From a virus, in the IMG/VR virus record IMGVR_UViG_3300044979_000013, positions 1-40,412 of that record: DNA of 40,412 nucleotides. One strand, 5' to 3'. The translations under genes and the position numbers were made by a program. Shown here one piece after another: positions 1 to 9,145 of this stretch (its first letter is position 1; each line of letters opens with the position of its first letter). The notes beneath the pieces are model-generated. The model saw nothing but the letters and a program-made list of their open reading frames with translations, made no database searches and was not told the DNA's origin.

Positions 1-127
1 AGCAGCAGCAGCAAGTGCTTGATCGCATGAACGCACAGCGCGCGGGACTGCTGAACGGCGAGGGTGGCCGCAAGTACAACGAAGATGACGTGACGAAAAT
101 CGAAGCCCTGATGCAGAAAAAGGGCAT
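1..127. repeat. Terminal direct repeat, left copy (circular overlap)
   Basis: Bases 1-127 are identical to 40286-40412. The repeat starts in the CAG run of the scaffold gene, and reading across the junction keeps that gene in frame. A 127-base exact overlap equals a common maximum assembly k-mer, so this most likely marks a circular contig rather than a biological terminal repeat. Confidence 0.93.
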
Positions 128-335
128 TACCGATTACGACGATGGCGCGATTCTGTATGCCGCCACTCTGCCCCCCGAAAACACCAAGCCGAGCCAAATC
201 ACAAAGCCGTCCGCGACTTGGGAATTTCCTGAAATGGAGCGGTTCGGCAAGGATTTGACACCGGCTGGACTGGCGCGGACTTCGCGCGACATGGCGTTCG
301 ACGTTATCGGCGAGTTTCAACGGAAGCGTGCCTAG
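1..335 (+). CDS. Scaffold-like protein, 3' part (gene wraps the circle junction)
   Basis: This is the C-terminal part of a 184-aa protein whose first part lies at 40066-40285. Visible features are a Gln run, a charged helical middle and a basic C-terminus ending in EFQRKRA. Its place directly before the major capsid gene and its Glu/Gln/Lys-rich, probably coiled-coil composition suggest a capsid scaffolding protein, which would guide procapsid assembly and leave before maturation. No catalytic motif is visible. The role is inferred from synteny and composition. Confidence 0.75.
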   Translation, partial: QQQQVLDRMNAQRAGLLNGEGGRKYNEDDVTKIEALMQKKGITDYDDGAILYAATLPPENTKPSQITKPSATWEFPEMERFGKDLTPAGLARTSRDMAFDVIGEFQRKRA

Positions 336-349
336 CGGAAAAGCCGCTA
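333..349 (+). other. Small hairpin at the scaffold stop codon
   Basis: A 6-bp stem (TAGCGG/CCGCTA) with an AAAAG loop begins at the TAG stop of the scaffold gene. It lies just before the strong GGAGG ribosome site of the capsid gene. There is no U-tract, so it is not a canonical terminator. It could slow or decouple translation between scaffold and capsid. Confidence 0.3.
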
Positions 350-394
350 AGGTATTGATAGGAGGCTAAAATTCCGCAGTTTGGCTCAGGAATC

Positions 395-1381
395 GTGCCG
401 GCAAGCGGCGCTATAGCGAACGAATTGAGTGCTGTCGTTCGCCGCGCCTTCATGCCAAAAGTTTACGTGCAAATCTGGAAATCGGCGCCTCTCATGGCGG
501 CCCTTCTGGCATCCGCACAGGTAGCGACCGGCGGGTTGTCGCCAATCACCGCGCCGGTGCAGGGCACGCCGATGGTGTCCGGGCAATGGGTCGATTATTC
601 GGGCAGTTTTGAACAGCCCGGCGTGCAGCCAGGCATTCAGGATGCCGAGTTCAACCTGAAAGCCTTTGTCTCGACCATTCCGTTTCTTGGCTTTGAAGGT
701 CTGGTGCAGTTGGATTATTCGGTCGTGCCGCTGATCGAAGCGCGCATGAACGATTCAACGAATGTCACCATCGATACGTTTTCGACCGCGCTCTACAACA
801 ATGTCGCCAACTCGCAGCAACTGATCGGGCTTCCCGCCGCAATCGATGACGGCACCTATGCGGTGACGTATGGTGGCATTTCGCGCACTACGAATACGTT
901 CTGGAAATCGACCTATGTCGCAGGCAACGGCAACGTCACGCCGACGCGCAACCTGATGTTGCAATATATCTCGCAAGTGTCGAAAACGACCGGCGAAATG
1001 CCGTCGATCGGCATCATGGGCTTTGGCACATGGACCTTGCTGGCGCAGGATTTCACGTCGCAGGAACGCTACAACATCACGCCCGGCAATGCGTTCGGCG
1101 CTGACGAGAAGGCACAATCGCTGTTCCGAGCGCTCGATGTGGCCGGCGTGCCGTTCTACGCCGATCCGTACTGCCCGGAAGGCGTGCTGTACCTCATCAA
1201 CACGAATTACCTCTCGCTCTATCTGCATGAGCGCGCGGCGTTCTCTTTCACCGGCTTTGAATCGACGCTGCCCAACAACCAGTTGGGCTATGTCGGGGCC
1301 ATCCTGTCGCTGCTTGAGCTTGTGGACGTGAAGTGCAAGGCGCACGGCAAGTTCTCCGGCTTGGCCTATTTGAACATTTGA
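395..1381 (+). CDS. Major capsid protein
   Basis: A 328-aa protein right after the scaffold. Its size, lack of signal peptide, mixed alpha/beta composition and segments such as GLPAAIDDG and SRTTNTFWKS resemble HK97-fold major capsid proteins of podoviruses. It forms the icosahedral head with the portal and scaffold. The GTG at 395 has only a weak ribosome site. A perfect GGAGG (361-365) sits five bases upstream of an in-frame ATT at 371, and an in-frame TAG at 359 excludes earlier starts. The true start may therefore be ATT, adding eight residues (starting PQFGSGI after the initiator). Confidence 0.85.
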   Translation: MPASGAIANELSAVVRRAFMPKVYVQIWKSAPLMAALLASAQVATGGLSPITAPVQGTPMVSGQWVDYSGSFEQPGVQPGIQDAEFNLKAFVSTIPFLGFEGLVQLDYSVVPLIEARMNDSTNVTIDTFSTALYNNVANSQQLIGLPAAIDDGTYAVTYGGISRTTNTFWKSTYVAGNGNVTPTRNLMLQYISQVSKTTGEMPSIGIMGFGTWTLLAQDFTSQERYNITPGNAFGADEKAQSLFRALDVAGVPFYADPYCPEGVLYLINTNYLSLYLHERAAFSFTGFESTLPNNQLGYVGAILSLLELVDVKCKAHGKFSGLAYLNI

Positions 1382-1390
1382 GGTCCGATC

Positions 1391-2287
1391 ATGGCTCGTA
1401 TTGGCGGCGCATTTCCTCTTCCACTTCCGCAGGTTCAGGAAGGCGGATCAAAGATCGAACTCGGCACTGGCGGCGTGTTTTATCCGCCTGCTGGCGAGTA
1501 CATCTTCAATACCGGCACTGTGACGGTGCTGGAATTTTTCGATCCGCAAGCGCAGGGCTGGCGGACGCTGTTCAATTCGTCCACGGGCGGGTTTATCAGC
1601 GTGGATGGTGTCAACTTCCGGCTTCACAATCTGAGCGGCGCGGCGTCGGCGACTGCCGTTACCGGTGCAGGCTCCGGCGGCACCAACGGCATCGGCACTG
1701 TGGCGACGGGCGCGGCCATAGCGGTTGCGACTGGCTCCGGTGCGGTTGTTCCGATCACGGTGGTTCCAATTGTCGGCGGCTCAGTTGCCGCCCCGACGAT
1801 CACGCAGGCTGGTTCCGGCTTCCTTGTGCCGCCGCTGATCGTGATTGATCCGCCCCCGCCCGGCGGTACGCAGGCCACCGCCATTTGCACGCTCACGACG
1901 GGCGGCATTGGCGCGGTGACGATGGTTGACGTTGGCGCGGGCTATGCGGCGTCGCCGAATTTCTGGATTCTTCCGCAGCCCAATCAGTATCAGGGCGGCC
2001 CGGAAGTGGGTGTGGCGGCCGGCTCGATTCCACCGCCCGGCTTGGTCTATCCGTCCAACGCGGCGCCCGGCAATCAGAACACATCGTCGGCTGGCGCTCA
2101 GTTGACCTCTGTGGCTCTGACCGGCTCCGGCACCCTCACGGCGGTTAAACTCATCGTTGCTGGTTCCGGATATACTGGCTCGCCGGCTCTGACCGTGACT
2201 GGCGTTGGCGCCGCCACGGCGACCGTCACTGTCGGCAACACGACGCCTGCCAATGACGTGTCGATCATGATCGGGCGCGTCCAATAA
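1391..2287 (+). CDS. Head decoration or spike-like protein with beta-repeat modules
   Basis: A 298-aa protein directly after the capsid gene. The N-terminal ~85 residues look like a compact beta domain (ending FISVDGVNFRLHN). The rest is Gly/Ala/Thr/Val-rich beta repeats with the pattern GSGY-x3-PxLTVTGxGxATATVTV, seen near residues 130-200 and 235-285. The same repeat occurs in the next-but-one and following virion genes, which suggests surface-exposed beta modules. A capsid decoration or fibre role is inferred from position and composition. No family assignment is certain. Its last base is the first base of the next ATG. Confidence 0.6.
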   Translation: MARIGGAFPLPLPQVQEGGSKIELGTGGVFYPPAGEYIFNTGTVTVLEFFDPQAQGWRTLFNSSTGGFISVDGVNFRLHNLSGAASATAVTGAGSGGTNGIGTVATGAAIAVATGSGAVVPITVVPIVGGSVAAPTITQAGSGFLVPPLIVIDPPPPGGTQATAICTLTTGGIGAVTMVDVGAGYAASPNFWILPQPNQYQGGPEVGVAAGSIPPPGLVYPSNAAPGNQNTSSAGAQLTSVALTGSGTLTAVKLIVAGSGYTGSPALTVTGVGAATATVTVGNTTPANDVSIMIGRVQ

Positions 2288-2748
2288 TGAACCCGGTCGA
2301 GTTGGAACAGCAGCGGATTCATTACGTCCGTATCACCAACGGGCTGCCGTTTCCGTTTACGGATCGGCACGACGGCGTGCCGGTGACGATCCAGCCCGGA
2401 AAGTCGGAAAATCTGCCGCTCGACATGGCGGCGCATTTCTTCGGCTACCATCCGGCGGTCGAGCCGAACACGATGTTCCGCCACATCGCCAAGCGGCAGG
2501 GCTGGAACACGCCAGAATATGTCAAGCAGAATCCCGACACGCACAAGACGTTGGCTCAGGAGTATTTTGCCAAGCTCAAGATCGAGCCGGTGGCCTACAA
2601 GCTGGTCCCGGTGGCCGATCCTGACCCTCGCAAGCCGGTTCCTGCCGATCCGGCCATGACGATGGACGACGACTTGCCGGCCAATCAGCCGCGTCCTCGT
2701 CCGAAACGAGGCGTTGCGGTGCAGTCCGACGAGCAGGAAACGGCGTGA
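2287..2748 (+). CDS. Hypothetical head-completion region protein
   Basis: A 153-aa soluble protein overlapping the previous gene by one base and ending just before the adaptor gene. The N-terminal half is a folded-looking domain (YVRITNGLPFPF, then MAAHFFGYHP), and the C-terminal third is Pro/Asp/Lys-rich and probably disordered. Conserved placement between capsid decoration and adaptor suggests a virion or head-completion role. I recognise no named family. Confidence 0.6.
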   Translation: MNPVELEQQRIHYVRITNGLPFPFTDRHDGVPVTIQPGKSENLPLDMAAHFFGYHPAVEPNTMFRHIAKRQGWNTPEYVKQNPDTHKTLAQEYFAKLKIEPVAYKLVPVADPDPRKPVPADPAMTMDDDLPANQPRPRPKRGVAVQSDEQETA

Positions 2749-2751
2749 TGA

Positions 2752-3729
2752 ATGCAGCTATCCGATTACATCACGCAGCTTCAATTTCTGCTGCATGACC
2801 AGACCAACGCGGATTTCAGCCAAGCCGAACTGATAAACGCGATCAACAACGCGCGCGTTGTTACGTCGCTTGACTTTCATTGCTGCCGTGCGATTTACCT
2901 CACCCCGCCTAATGCTGTTGCTAATCCGGGCAGTTACAGCCCGGTCGGCATCATTGCCAATCAGGAAGTCTATTCGCTCAACGGCCAGCCCGGTAATTCC
3001 AATGGCGGGGTGGTTGTTGGCGCGGCGGTGACGGCGGGCGGTGCGAATTACACGTCAGCGGCAACGGTAACGTTTTCTGCTGGTCCGACTGGTAGCGTTC
3101 TGGCGACCGGCACGCCGGTTATCAGCAACGGCGTCATTACCGCAATCAATATGACGGCATGGGGACAGGGTTACTTGCCCGCGATTCCAGGCACCGCGAC
3201 GATTTCCAACCTGCCGACTGTGACGATTGCCGATACGGGCGGCGGCACTGGCGCGACCGCAACAGCCGTGATGTTCAATAACGTGTTCAACGTCATTTCG
3301 ATTTCAAACATCTGGGGCAATCAGCGGTACATGCTGAAATTCCGGGGTTTTACGCTGTTCCAGGCGTACATGCGCTCGCAACTGTTTTTCACGCAGCGGC
3401 CGATCATCTGGACCATTCATGAGCAGACCGGCAAAGTGCTGATTCAGCCACCGCCCGATCAAGGTTATCAGACTGAATGGGATGTGCTGGTGACGCCTGC
3501 TCCATTGGTGCAGTTGGCCGATTATGAGACACAGATTTTACCGCCCTACACGGACGCGGTTGAATATTATGCGGCGCATTACTGCTTGAACAAGTTGCAG
3601 AACTTCAATCAGTCCGAATTTTATCTGAAACTGTACTCGGCGCGGGTGCCTAAGATCATTATCGGCGCTGGCGGGGTTAGGATTCCTAATGTCTATCACA
3701 AGACGTACCAACGCCGCGTTATGAGGTAG
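2752..3729 (+). CDS. Head-tail adaptor (gp4/gp11-like) with inserted beta-repeat domain
   Basis: A 325-aa protein. The N-terminus (MQLSDYITQLQFLLHD, then FSQAELINAINNAR) and the C-terminal part (residues ~180-325, including NIWGNQRYMLK and YYAAHYCLNKLQN) look like podoviral head-to-tail adaptor proteins that sit under the portal. Between them, residues ~85-175 form a Gly/Thr-rich insert with the same GGxxYTSAATVTFS / GGGTGATATAV repeats as the neighbours. The insert splits an otherwise normal adaptor, pointing to a transferred surface module. It lies in a tight + strand operon, with four bases to the next ATG. Confidence 0.7.
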   Translation: MQLSDYITQLQFLLHDQTNADFSQAELINAINNARVVTSLDFHCCRAIYLTPPNAVANPGSYSPVGIIANQEVYSLNGQPGNSNGGVVVGAAVTAGGANYTSAATVTFSAGPTGSVLATGTPVISNGVITAINMTAWGQGYLPAIPGTATISNLPTVTIADTGGGTGATATAVMFNNVFNVISISNIWGNQRYMLKFRGFTLFQAYMRSQLFFTQRPIIWTIHEQTGKVLIQPPPDQGYQTEWDVLVTPAPLVQLADYETQILPPYTDAVEYYAAHYCLNKLQNFNQSEFYLKLYSARVPKIIIGAGGVRIPNVYHKTYQRRVMR

Positions 3730-3732
3730 CCC

Positions 3733-6228
3733 ATGCCGGGACAGGGACTAGGCCAGCCGGGCGGCGAGCAGCGCAGTCAGCAGAAGTTCATCGTTTTCGA
3801 GAATTTCGAGAAGATGAACACGCAGAGCGTGCGGCAGGCGCTCTCGGAAAAAGAATTGGCGTGGCTGGAAAATCTGCAACCGATTGCGCCGAACAATTTG
3901 ATGACGGTCCCGGCTCCGGCGGCAACTGCGCTTGCGACGATTACCGAAAATATCTCGACAATGTTCTATGCCGCGCTGAACGGCGTGGATTATTTCGTTG
4001 CGTTCACGACGGCTGGCAGCGGTTATCTCATCAACATAGCGACTGGCGCGGTCAATCATTTTGCGCCGGATGGCACGTTCAGTTCGCAACCTGACGTGAC
4101 GACATGGGAAGCGTCGCGGCTGCTGATTGCGGATTCGTTAGCAGGCTATGTGACGTTTGATGGCACGCTTTATATTGGCGCTGGTGGCGTATCGCCGAAC
4201 ATCACAGTAACGAATGGTGGCGCAGGTTACGGCACCGCACCGACCGTGACTATTTCAGATGGGTCAGGCACTGGTGCGACAGCCGTCGCGACTGTCGCAA
4301 ACGGCTCGGTGATTGCCGTTACGCTAACCAATCCTGGACACGGCTATCAGGCAAGTGATGTTCTTACCGTCTCATTCGGCACCAGTCCTGGCTCTGGGGC
4401 GACGGCTACGGTGACTATGACTGGTGCCGGAGTTTCCAATTTAACGATTGCTGAAAGTGGAGGGTATTCGGACCCGGGCAACTATGCCCTGGTATTTACC
4501 GGTGGCGGTGGCACCGGTGCCGCCGGTAAAGCGACAGTCTCGTTTAACGGTTCAATTTTTGCTGTCACTTCGGTTCATCTTTACTATCCAGGGAGCGGAT
4601 ATACATCGGCGCCGACAGTGACTCTTCCTGTTTCTCCGGTGTTCGGCGCGACAATTATAAATGCGTTCCTGACGACGGAAAGTGTCGCCACCATTGCTAA
4701 GACGGCTGGTGGCTCGTCGTACACAGCACCGCCAACGGCCACGATCGTCCCTCCCGATGGTATCGGGAGCGGCGCAACGGCTGTCACCACTGAATCCGGC
4801 GGTGCAATGGCGACCATTGGGCTAACGCCGTCGCCGATAGCATCGATCGTTATTACTACCGGCGGCAACTATTCTGTCGCTGCCGGGAATTATGCGCTGA
4901 GTTTCAGCGGGGGCGGAGGATCGGGGGCAACTGGAACGGCAACGCTTGCTATTGATCCATCAGGGCTTACCAGTAACATCGTTTGTGTAAGCACAATCTT
5001 GACATCGGCGGGCACAAATTATGTCACGTCCCCTACTGTTACCGTGAGCGCCGCCGCTACAACGCAAGCAACTTTTCTCGCGCTCATTCAATCACAAGGC
5101 TCCGGCTACGACACGACTGCTAATGTTGTGATTGGCAGTGGTAGCGGAGCTACGGCCATTGCGCATGTCTGGCCCAATATTGTCAGTAGCATCGCCGCCT
5201 ACGCCTACACGACGTTGGCGGTGTTTCAGGGTCGCGTGTGGCTCGGCGGCGGGCCTTTGCTAACGTGGACCGGAACCGGCGCGAGTTACGGCAATGTCGG
5301 CTATGATGATTTCCTTGAAGCCGACGCATCGGGTTCCCTGATAATTTCCGACGCCGACTTGATCCATGCCATCACGGCGCTTCGCGCGCTCAATAATTAT
5401 CTGTTCATCATGGGCGATCAGTCGGTCAAGCAGATTGGAAATATATCGCTCAACTCTGCTGGCACGGTGACGATTTTTACGATCCTAACGCTATCGTCCG
5501 ATCAGGGCACGATTTATCCGAAGTCCTGCATTTCCTACAATCGTGTGTTCATGTTCGCCAACACAAATGGTATTTACGGTGTGTTCGGATCGAGCGTACA
5601 GAAATTGTCGTCGGACATGGATGGCATTTGGAAGTTGGTCGATTTTACGCAGGTTGTGCAGGGCGCTCTTGCCGACGTTAATGCAATTCACAACGCGGTG
5701 TTTTTGATCCGGTATAAAGACCCGCTATCGACCACGCGGTCGATCTTGCTGACGTTCGACGGCAAGCGATGGTTTGTGATGGCGCAGGGCAATTCTCTGA
5801 CAGCGATTGCCACATCGGCTGCATTCGCAACTGGCGCGCTATCGCTATACGGCAGTTCGGGGCCTGATGTGACAAATTTGCTGGCCGCACCGGCTACAGC
5901 CGTGGCATTCAAAATTCAAAGCTCGCTGACAAGCCACGGTAATGCGGTGCAGGGTAAGAAAGCGATCCGTGCGGGTTTCACGTCCCAGGTTGGCGGCAAT
6001 AGCTCGGTGACGATGACCGTGGATACCGAATCCGGGCTGGGGCCAAGCCGCACCATGGATATTGCAACCGGCGTGTCACTCGTCGGCGGATCAAACGACG
6101 CGAATAATGCGGCGATCAGCAACGCCGGTATATTCTTGGGCCTGACCATCACCGGCACGCTGGCTGGTTTCACCATGACAAATCTGATAATTGAGAGTCA
6201 GGAAACCGCGCTTTGGAAAGGTGCGTGA
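3733..6228 (+). CDS. Tail nozzle/tubular tail protein with long beta-repeat insertion
   Basis: An 831-aa protein in the place of the tail nozzle of podoviruses (T7 gp12-like). Residues ~1-145 and ~490-831 look like the nozzle core, with beta-propeller-like segments LLIADSLAGYVTF, LFIMGDQSVKQIG and ILLTFDGKRWFVM. Residues ~150-480 are tandem imperfect repeats such as GGAGYGTAPTVTISDG and GSGYTSAPTVTL, rich in Gly, Ala, Thr and Val and almost free of Lys and Arg. The repeats probably form surface beta domains that may bind sugars or the host surface. The core function is inferred from order and composition. Confidence 0.7.
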   Translation: MPGQGLGQPGGEQRSQQKFIVFENFEKMNTQSVRQALSEKELAWLENLQPIAPNNLMTVPAPAATALATITENISTMFYAALNGVDYFVAFTTAGSGYLINIATGAVNHFAPDGTFSSQPDVTTWEASRLLIADSLAGYVTFDGTLYIGAGGVSPNITVTNGGAGYGTAPTVTISDGSGTGATAVATVANGSVIAVTLTNPGHGYQASDVLTVSFGTSPGSGATATVTMTGAGVSNLTIAESGGYSDPGNYALVFTGGGGTGAAGKATVSFNGSIFAVTSVHLYYPGSGYTSAPTVTLPVSPVFGATIINAFLTTESVATIAKTAGGSSYTAPPTATIVPPDGIGSGATAVTTESGGAMATIGLTPSPIASIVITTGGNYSVAAGNYALSFSGGGGSGATGTATLAIDPSGLTSNIVCVSTILTSAGTNYVTSPTVTVSAAATTQATFLALIQSQGSGYDTTANVVIGSGSGATAIAHVWPNIVSSIAAYAYTTLAVFQGRVWLGGGPLLTWTGTGASYGNVGYDDFLEADASGSLIISDADLIHAITALRALNNYLFIMGDQSVKQIGNISLNSAGTVTIFTILTLSSDQGTIYPKSCISYNRVFMFANTNGIYGVFGSSVQKLSSDMDGIWKLVDFTQVVQGALADVNAIHNAVFLIRYKDPLSTTRSILLTFDGKRWFVMAQGNSLTAIATSAAFATGALSLYGSSGPDVTNLLAAPATAVAFKIQSSLTSHGNAVQGKKAIRAGFTSQVGGNSSVTMTVDTESGLGPSRTMDIATGVSLVGGSNDANNAAISNAGIFLGLTITGTLAGFTMTNLIIESQETALWKGA

Positions 6229-6229
6229 T

Positions 6230-6580
6230 GTGCCGCAGTTCTCGCCCGATCAATGCACGTTCAACGATGTGCCCGGCATGGGCCAGTGGGATAATTCACA
6301 TTATCGCGAGCACTTGCAATTCGTACAAGTTCTCGCGGCGCTCTCGCCCCCTATTGAAATACCGAATTATGATTTTTCTCAAATGCTCACGGCTGGCGGT
6401 GCCATAAAATCAATCTGGACTACGCACGCGCAAGCCCATGCTTTTCTTGACCAGATAACGGGCGTGACGGAAGTGGACTATACCGAGTTTAGGTACGACA
6501 ACGAAGGCGACTTCTACAATTTTCAATCCTACCACTCGGTCGGCCACGCGCAGATAAGACAGATTTTGGGGATAGTGTGA
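6230..6580 (+). CDS. Hypothetical virion-region protein
   Basis: A soluble protein of about 116 aa. I place the start at GTG 6230 because GGAAAGG lies just upstream. An in-frame TTG at 6191 would add 13 residues inside the preceding gene. Segments QWDNSHYREHLQFVQVLAAL and VDYTEFRYDNEGDFYNFQ look folded and genuine. It sits between nozzle and ejection genes with overlapping starts and stops, so a small tail or connector component is likely. No family recognised. Confidence 0.6.
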   Translation: MPQFSPDQCTFNDVPGMGQWDNSHYREHLQFVQVLAALSPPIEIPNYDFSQMLTAGGAIKSIWTTHAQAHAFLDQITGVTEVDYTEFRYDNEGDFYNFQSYHSVGHAQIRQILGIV

Positions 6581-6900
6581 TGTTCGGTAATTACAACGCA
6601 ACGTTCGGGCTGAACTTTCCGGTCGATAGCCAAGGTGGCCTCTTCGGCCCGACTGCTCCGGTGCCCGGCATTACCCCGCCCGGCCCGGATGCTGGCGGCC
6701 TAACCGCTGCCCCGCTAGACCCAAAAGGAAGCCCGGCGGCAGGGGTAGGGGGTCCAGCCCCTTCACCTACCGCCCCTAGTCCGCTAGCCTCGCCCATGGC
6801 CGCCGGGCAGGCAACGCAGGCCGCTGTGGCGACAGATCAGCCTAATCCGGCTCCGGCGGCTGGTGTGGGCAGTCCGTTTGCAGCTAAAGGTGGGTTGTAA
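6580..6900 (+). CDS. Pro/Ala/Gly-rich hypothetical structural protein
   Basis: A protein of about 106 aa starting at the ATG that overlaps the previous stop (TGATG). Almost the whole sequence is Pro, Ala and Gly rich (for example GVGGPAPSPTAPSPLASP), so it is probably disordered. Its ATG-stop overlap with the next gene (6900) supports translational coupling in the ejection-protein block. Function unknown. Confidence 0.55.
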   Translation: MFGNYNATFGLNFPVDSQGGLFGPTAPVPGITPPGPDAGGLTAAPLDPKGSPAAGVGGPAPSPTAPSPLASPMAAGQATQAAVATDQPNPAPAAGVGSPFAAKGGL

Positions 6901-7610
6901 TGGCTTTTGTCGATACCGGCGGCGCGGGCGCGGCACCGAACGCTCCAAGCACCGGTCTAAGCACGTCCAGTCCGCTTAGCTTGGGCAGTCTCGGCACGGC
7001 GGCTGCGGGGGGCGCCGGGCTTGCGGGCTTGCTGACCTTGGGCAGTACGGCGCTTCCTTGGGAGTATGGCGCGCTAACGGCCAATGTGCCGCAACTTGAA
7101 CAGGAAGCGACGACGCTTGAGGGGCAGGGCCAGACGCTAACCGGCCAAGGCTCGCAGGCGCTGTCGATGGCGCAGAACGGGCAATTGACGCAGCCGCAAC
7201 AGGCGGCGCTTGGTCAATATCAATCTGGGCTGACCAATACGGCGGACCAGATTTATGCTTCGATGGGCCGCAACGCCAATCAGGACACGTCATATATTTC
7301 GACGCAGGCCGACATTGACGCCAAGGTGAATGCGATGGCGCAGGCGGAGATTCAAAGCACGATTCAGCTTGGCTTGGGCGAAACGCAGGCGGGCAACAGC
7401 TATGACAGCACGGCACTCGGATTTGAGAATGCCGCCAATCAGGCGCTGATTGCGGCAGGTCAAGCGCAGGTGCAGTCGGACGCCGCTTATAGCAGTGCAT
7501 TATCTGGCGTGTTCTCGGCAGTCGGGACTATTGCGGGCGGCGCTGTCGGCGCTATGGCCGGTGGACCTGTCGGCGCGGTTGCCGGCGCAACGATTGGTAG
7601 CAAACTGTAA
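6900..7610 (+). CDS. Internal virion (ejection) protein candidate, small
   Basis: A 236-aa protein with Gly/Ala-rich ends and a Gln-rich helical centre (residues ~65-190). Hydrophobic glycine-zipper-like segments lie at residues ~30-50 and ~205-232 (GAVGAMAGGPVGAVAGA). This mix of helical middle and membrane-active glycine segments, just before two large helical proteins, is typical of podoviral ejection proteins that leave the head and form a channel across the host envelope. No sequence family is recognised with certainty. Confidence 0.6.
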   Translation: MAFVDTGGAGAAPNAPSTGLSTSSPLSLGSLGTAAAGGAGLAGLLTLGSTALPWEYGALTANVPQLEQEATTLEGQGQTLTGQGSQALSMAQNGQLTQPQQAALGQYQSGLTNTADQIYASMGRNANQDTSYISTQADIDAKVNAMAQAEIQSTIQLGLGETQAGNSYDSTALGFENAANQALIAAGQAQVQSDAAYSSALSGVFSAVGTIAGGAVGAMAGGPVGAVAGATIGSKL

Positions 7611-9145
7611 TGCCCGAAGTCAGCACAGGCGAGACTTATAGCCCGTTCGGCTGGTCGGTGGACGATCCCGAACATGCGCCCCCTGGATCGACTACGCCGG
7701 GCGTGACTAGTCCGGGCGGCACTTCTCCGCTTGCACCGCCGCCGTATCTTGCGAAATACGGCAAGCAGATCGAGGGCGTGATTGCCGAGGACCGCGCGGC
7801 GTTTGACGAGTATCAAAAGAAGGCCGCGCCTGCGCAGGAGCGGTTGGCACACACGCTAGAATCGCCACTTCCAAAGCCGCCGGATCAGCAGCCGGTAAAG
7901 CCGCCGCCCGATCCCGCCACCTATCGGCAGGACGCCATGCAATTCGCAAGCGCCATGGCGGTGCTTGGCGCTGTCGCCGGCCGTTTTACGCGCCGAGCGG
8001 GGAATGCTTCACTCAATGCTTTTTCCGCCGCTATTAACGGTTGGAATAAAGGCAACGTGGAGGCGTATGAGCAGGCGACGAAGCAATGGGAGGAAGCCAC
8101 TAAGCAGACCATCGACAACAACAAGATGGTGCTCGACAAGTACAAGGAGGTTTTGGAAAATCGCAAGCTCAATATCGATGAGCAGATGGCGAGCATTCAA
8201 TTGCTTGCCAGTCAGTACCACGACAAGATGACATTCGACGCAGCGGCGGCGAAGAATTATACGCTGGTTGCGAGCATTTACGAAAAGAACCAAAAATACA
8301 CCGACAAGGTGCAGGCGACGGCGGATAAGTTGAGAGAAAAGCACGCCGAGCAGGATGAGAAAAATAAGGCTAATGCAAAATGGCTCGCCAGCCCGCCGGG
8401 ACAAGCGTACATCGCGCAACTTCCGCCGGAAGAACAGGTAAAATACCGTGGCTTTATTGAGCAGTACGGCTCTGGCACGCCGCGCTCGGCGCCTGCTATG
8501 GCGTTAAAGCAGTTCATCAAAGAGGAAACAGAAAGGCTAGGACATCTGCCGTCGCCAGAGGCGATCACGCAATTTGCCGCGCACTATGGCTCGGAAGTAA
8601 AAGCCACGCGCGATTTCGGAACCGGCACGCAGGGCAACGCGATCCGATCTTTCAGCGTCGCGCTCGATCACTTGGACGTTGCCGAACAGCTTGGCCGCGC
8701 GCTGCAAAACGGTGACGGTCGAACATTGAACATGCTGCGCAATGAGGCCAAACAGCAATTCGGTTGGGAAGGCGCGGTTGATTTCAATTTCGCCAAAAAA
8801 ATTGTCGGTGATGAAATCACTAAGTCCATTCTAGGCTCCGGTGCTGGCACCGGACAGGATCGCGAGGACATTCAAAAGGCTTTCAATGCCGCGAACAGCC
8901 CCGCACAGTTAGAGGGTGTTGTCCGCACGGCGAAACGCCTCATGGCCGGGCAGTTGCGCGGGCTGAAACAGCAATATGAGCAGACGACGGGGCAGCACGA
9001 TTTTGATAGCCGGTTGTCGGAACCTGCGCGGCGGGAATTGGTGAATCTTGGAGCTATGTCACAGCCAGTAGCGACTAGCGCAGGTCCGCCAGATGAACAC
9101 AGTGGCACGACATCATCGGGCGTTACATGGAGCGTTAAGCCGTAA
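7610..9145 (+). CDS. Internal virion (ejection) protein candidate, medium
   Basis: A 511-aa protein. The N-terminus (1-100) is Pro-rich and probably disordered. Residues ~105-270 are strongly helical and coiled-coil-like (NKGNVEAYEQATKQWEEATK, KYKEVLENRKL), followed by a folded region with RSFSVALDHLDVAEQLG (~345-361). It lies between the two other ejection candidates and its start and stop codons overlap both neighbours by one base. The role as an internal head or ejection protein is inferred from order, length and helicity. No transglycosylase motif is visible. Confidence 0.6.
   Translation: MPEVSTGETYSPFGWSVDDPEHAPPGSTTPGVTSPGGTSPLAPPPYLAKYGKQIEGVIAEDRAAFDEYQKKAAPAQERLAHTLESPLPKPPDQQPVKPPPDPATYRQDAMQFASAMAVLGAVAGRFTRRAGNASLNAFSAAINGWNKGNVEAYEQATKQWEEATKQTIDNNKMVLDKYKEVLENRKLNIDEQMASIQLLASQYHDKMTFDAAAAKNYTLVASIYEKNQKYTDKVQATADKLREKHAEQDEKNKANAKWLASPPGQAYIAQLPPEEQVKYRGFIEQYGSGTPRSAPAMALKQFIKEETERLGHLPSPEAITQFAAHYGSEVKATRDFGTGTQGNAIRSFSVALDHLDVAEQLGRALQNGDGRTLNMLRNEAKQQFGWEGAVDFNFAKKIVGDEITKSILGSGAGTGQDREDIQKAFNAANSPAQLEGVVRTAKRLMAGQLRGLKQQYEQTTGQHDFDSRLSEPARRELVNLGAMSQPVATSAGPPDEHSGTTSSGVTWSVKP

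Noticed and set aside
333-349. Terminator between scaffold and capsid
   Set aside because: The stem is only 6 bp with no U-tract, and capsid expression must continue from upstream promoters.
755-1345. Long - strand open frame opposite the capsid gene (196 aa)
   Set aside because: It is the antisense shadow of a strongly coding GC-rich gene, is Arg/His-rich, and has no ribosome site or plausible domain.
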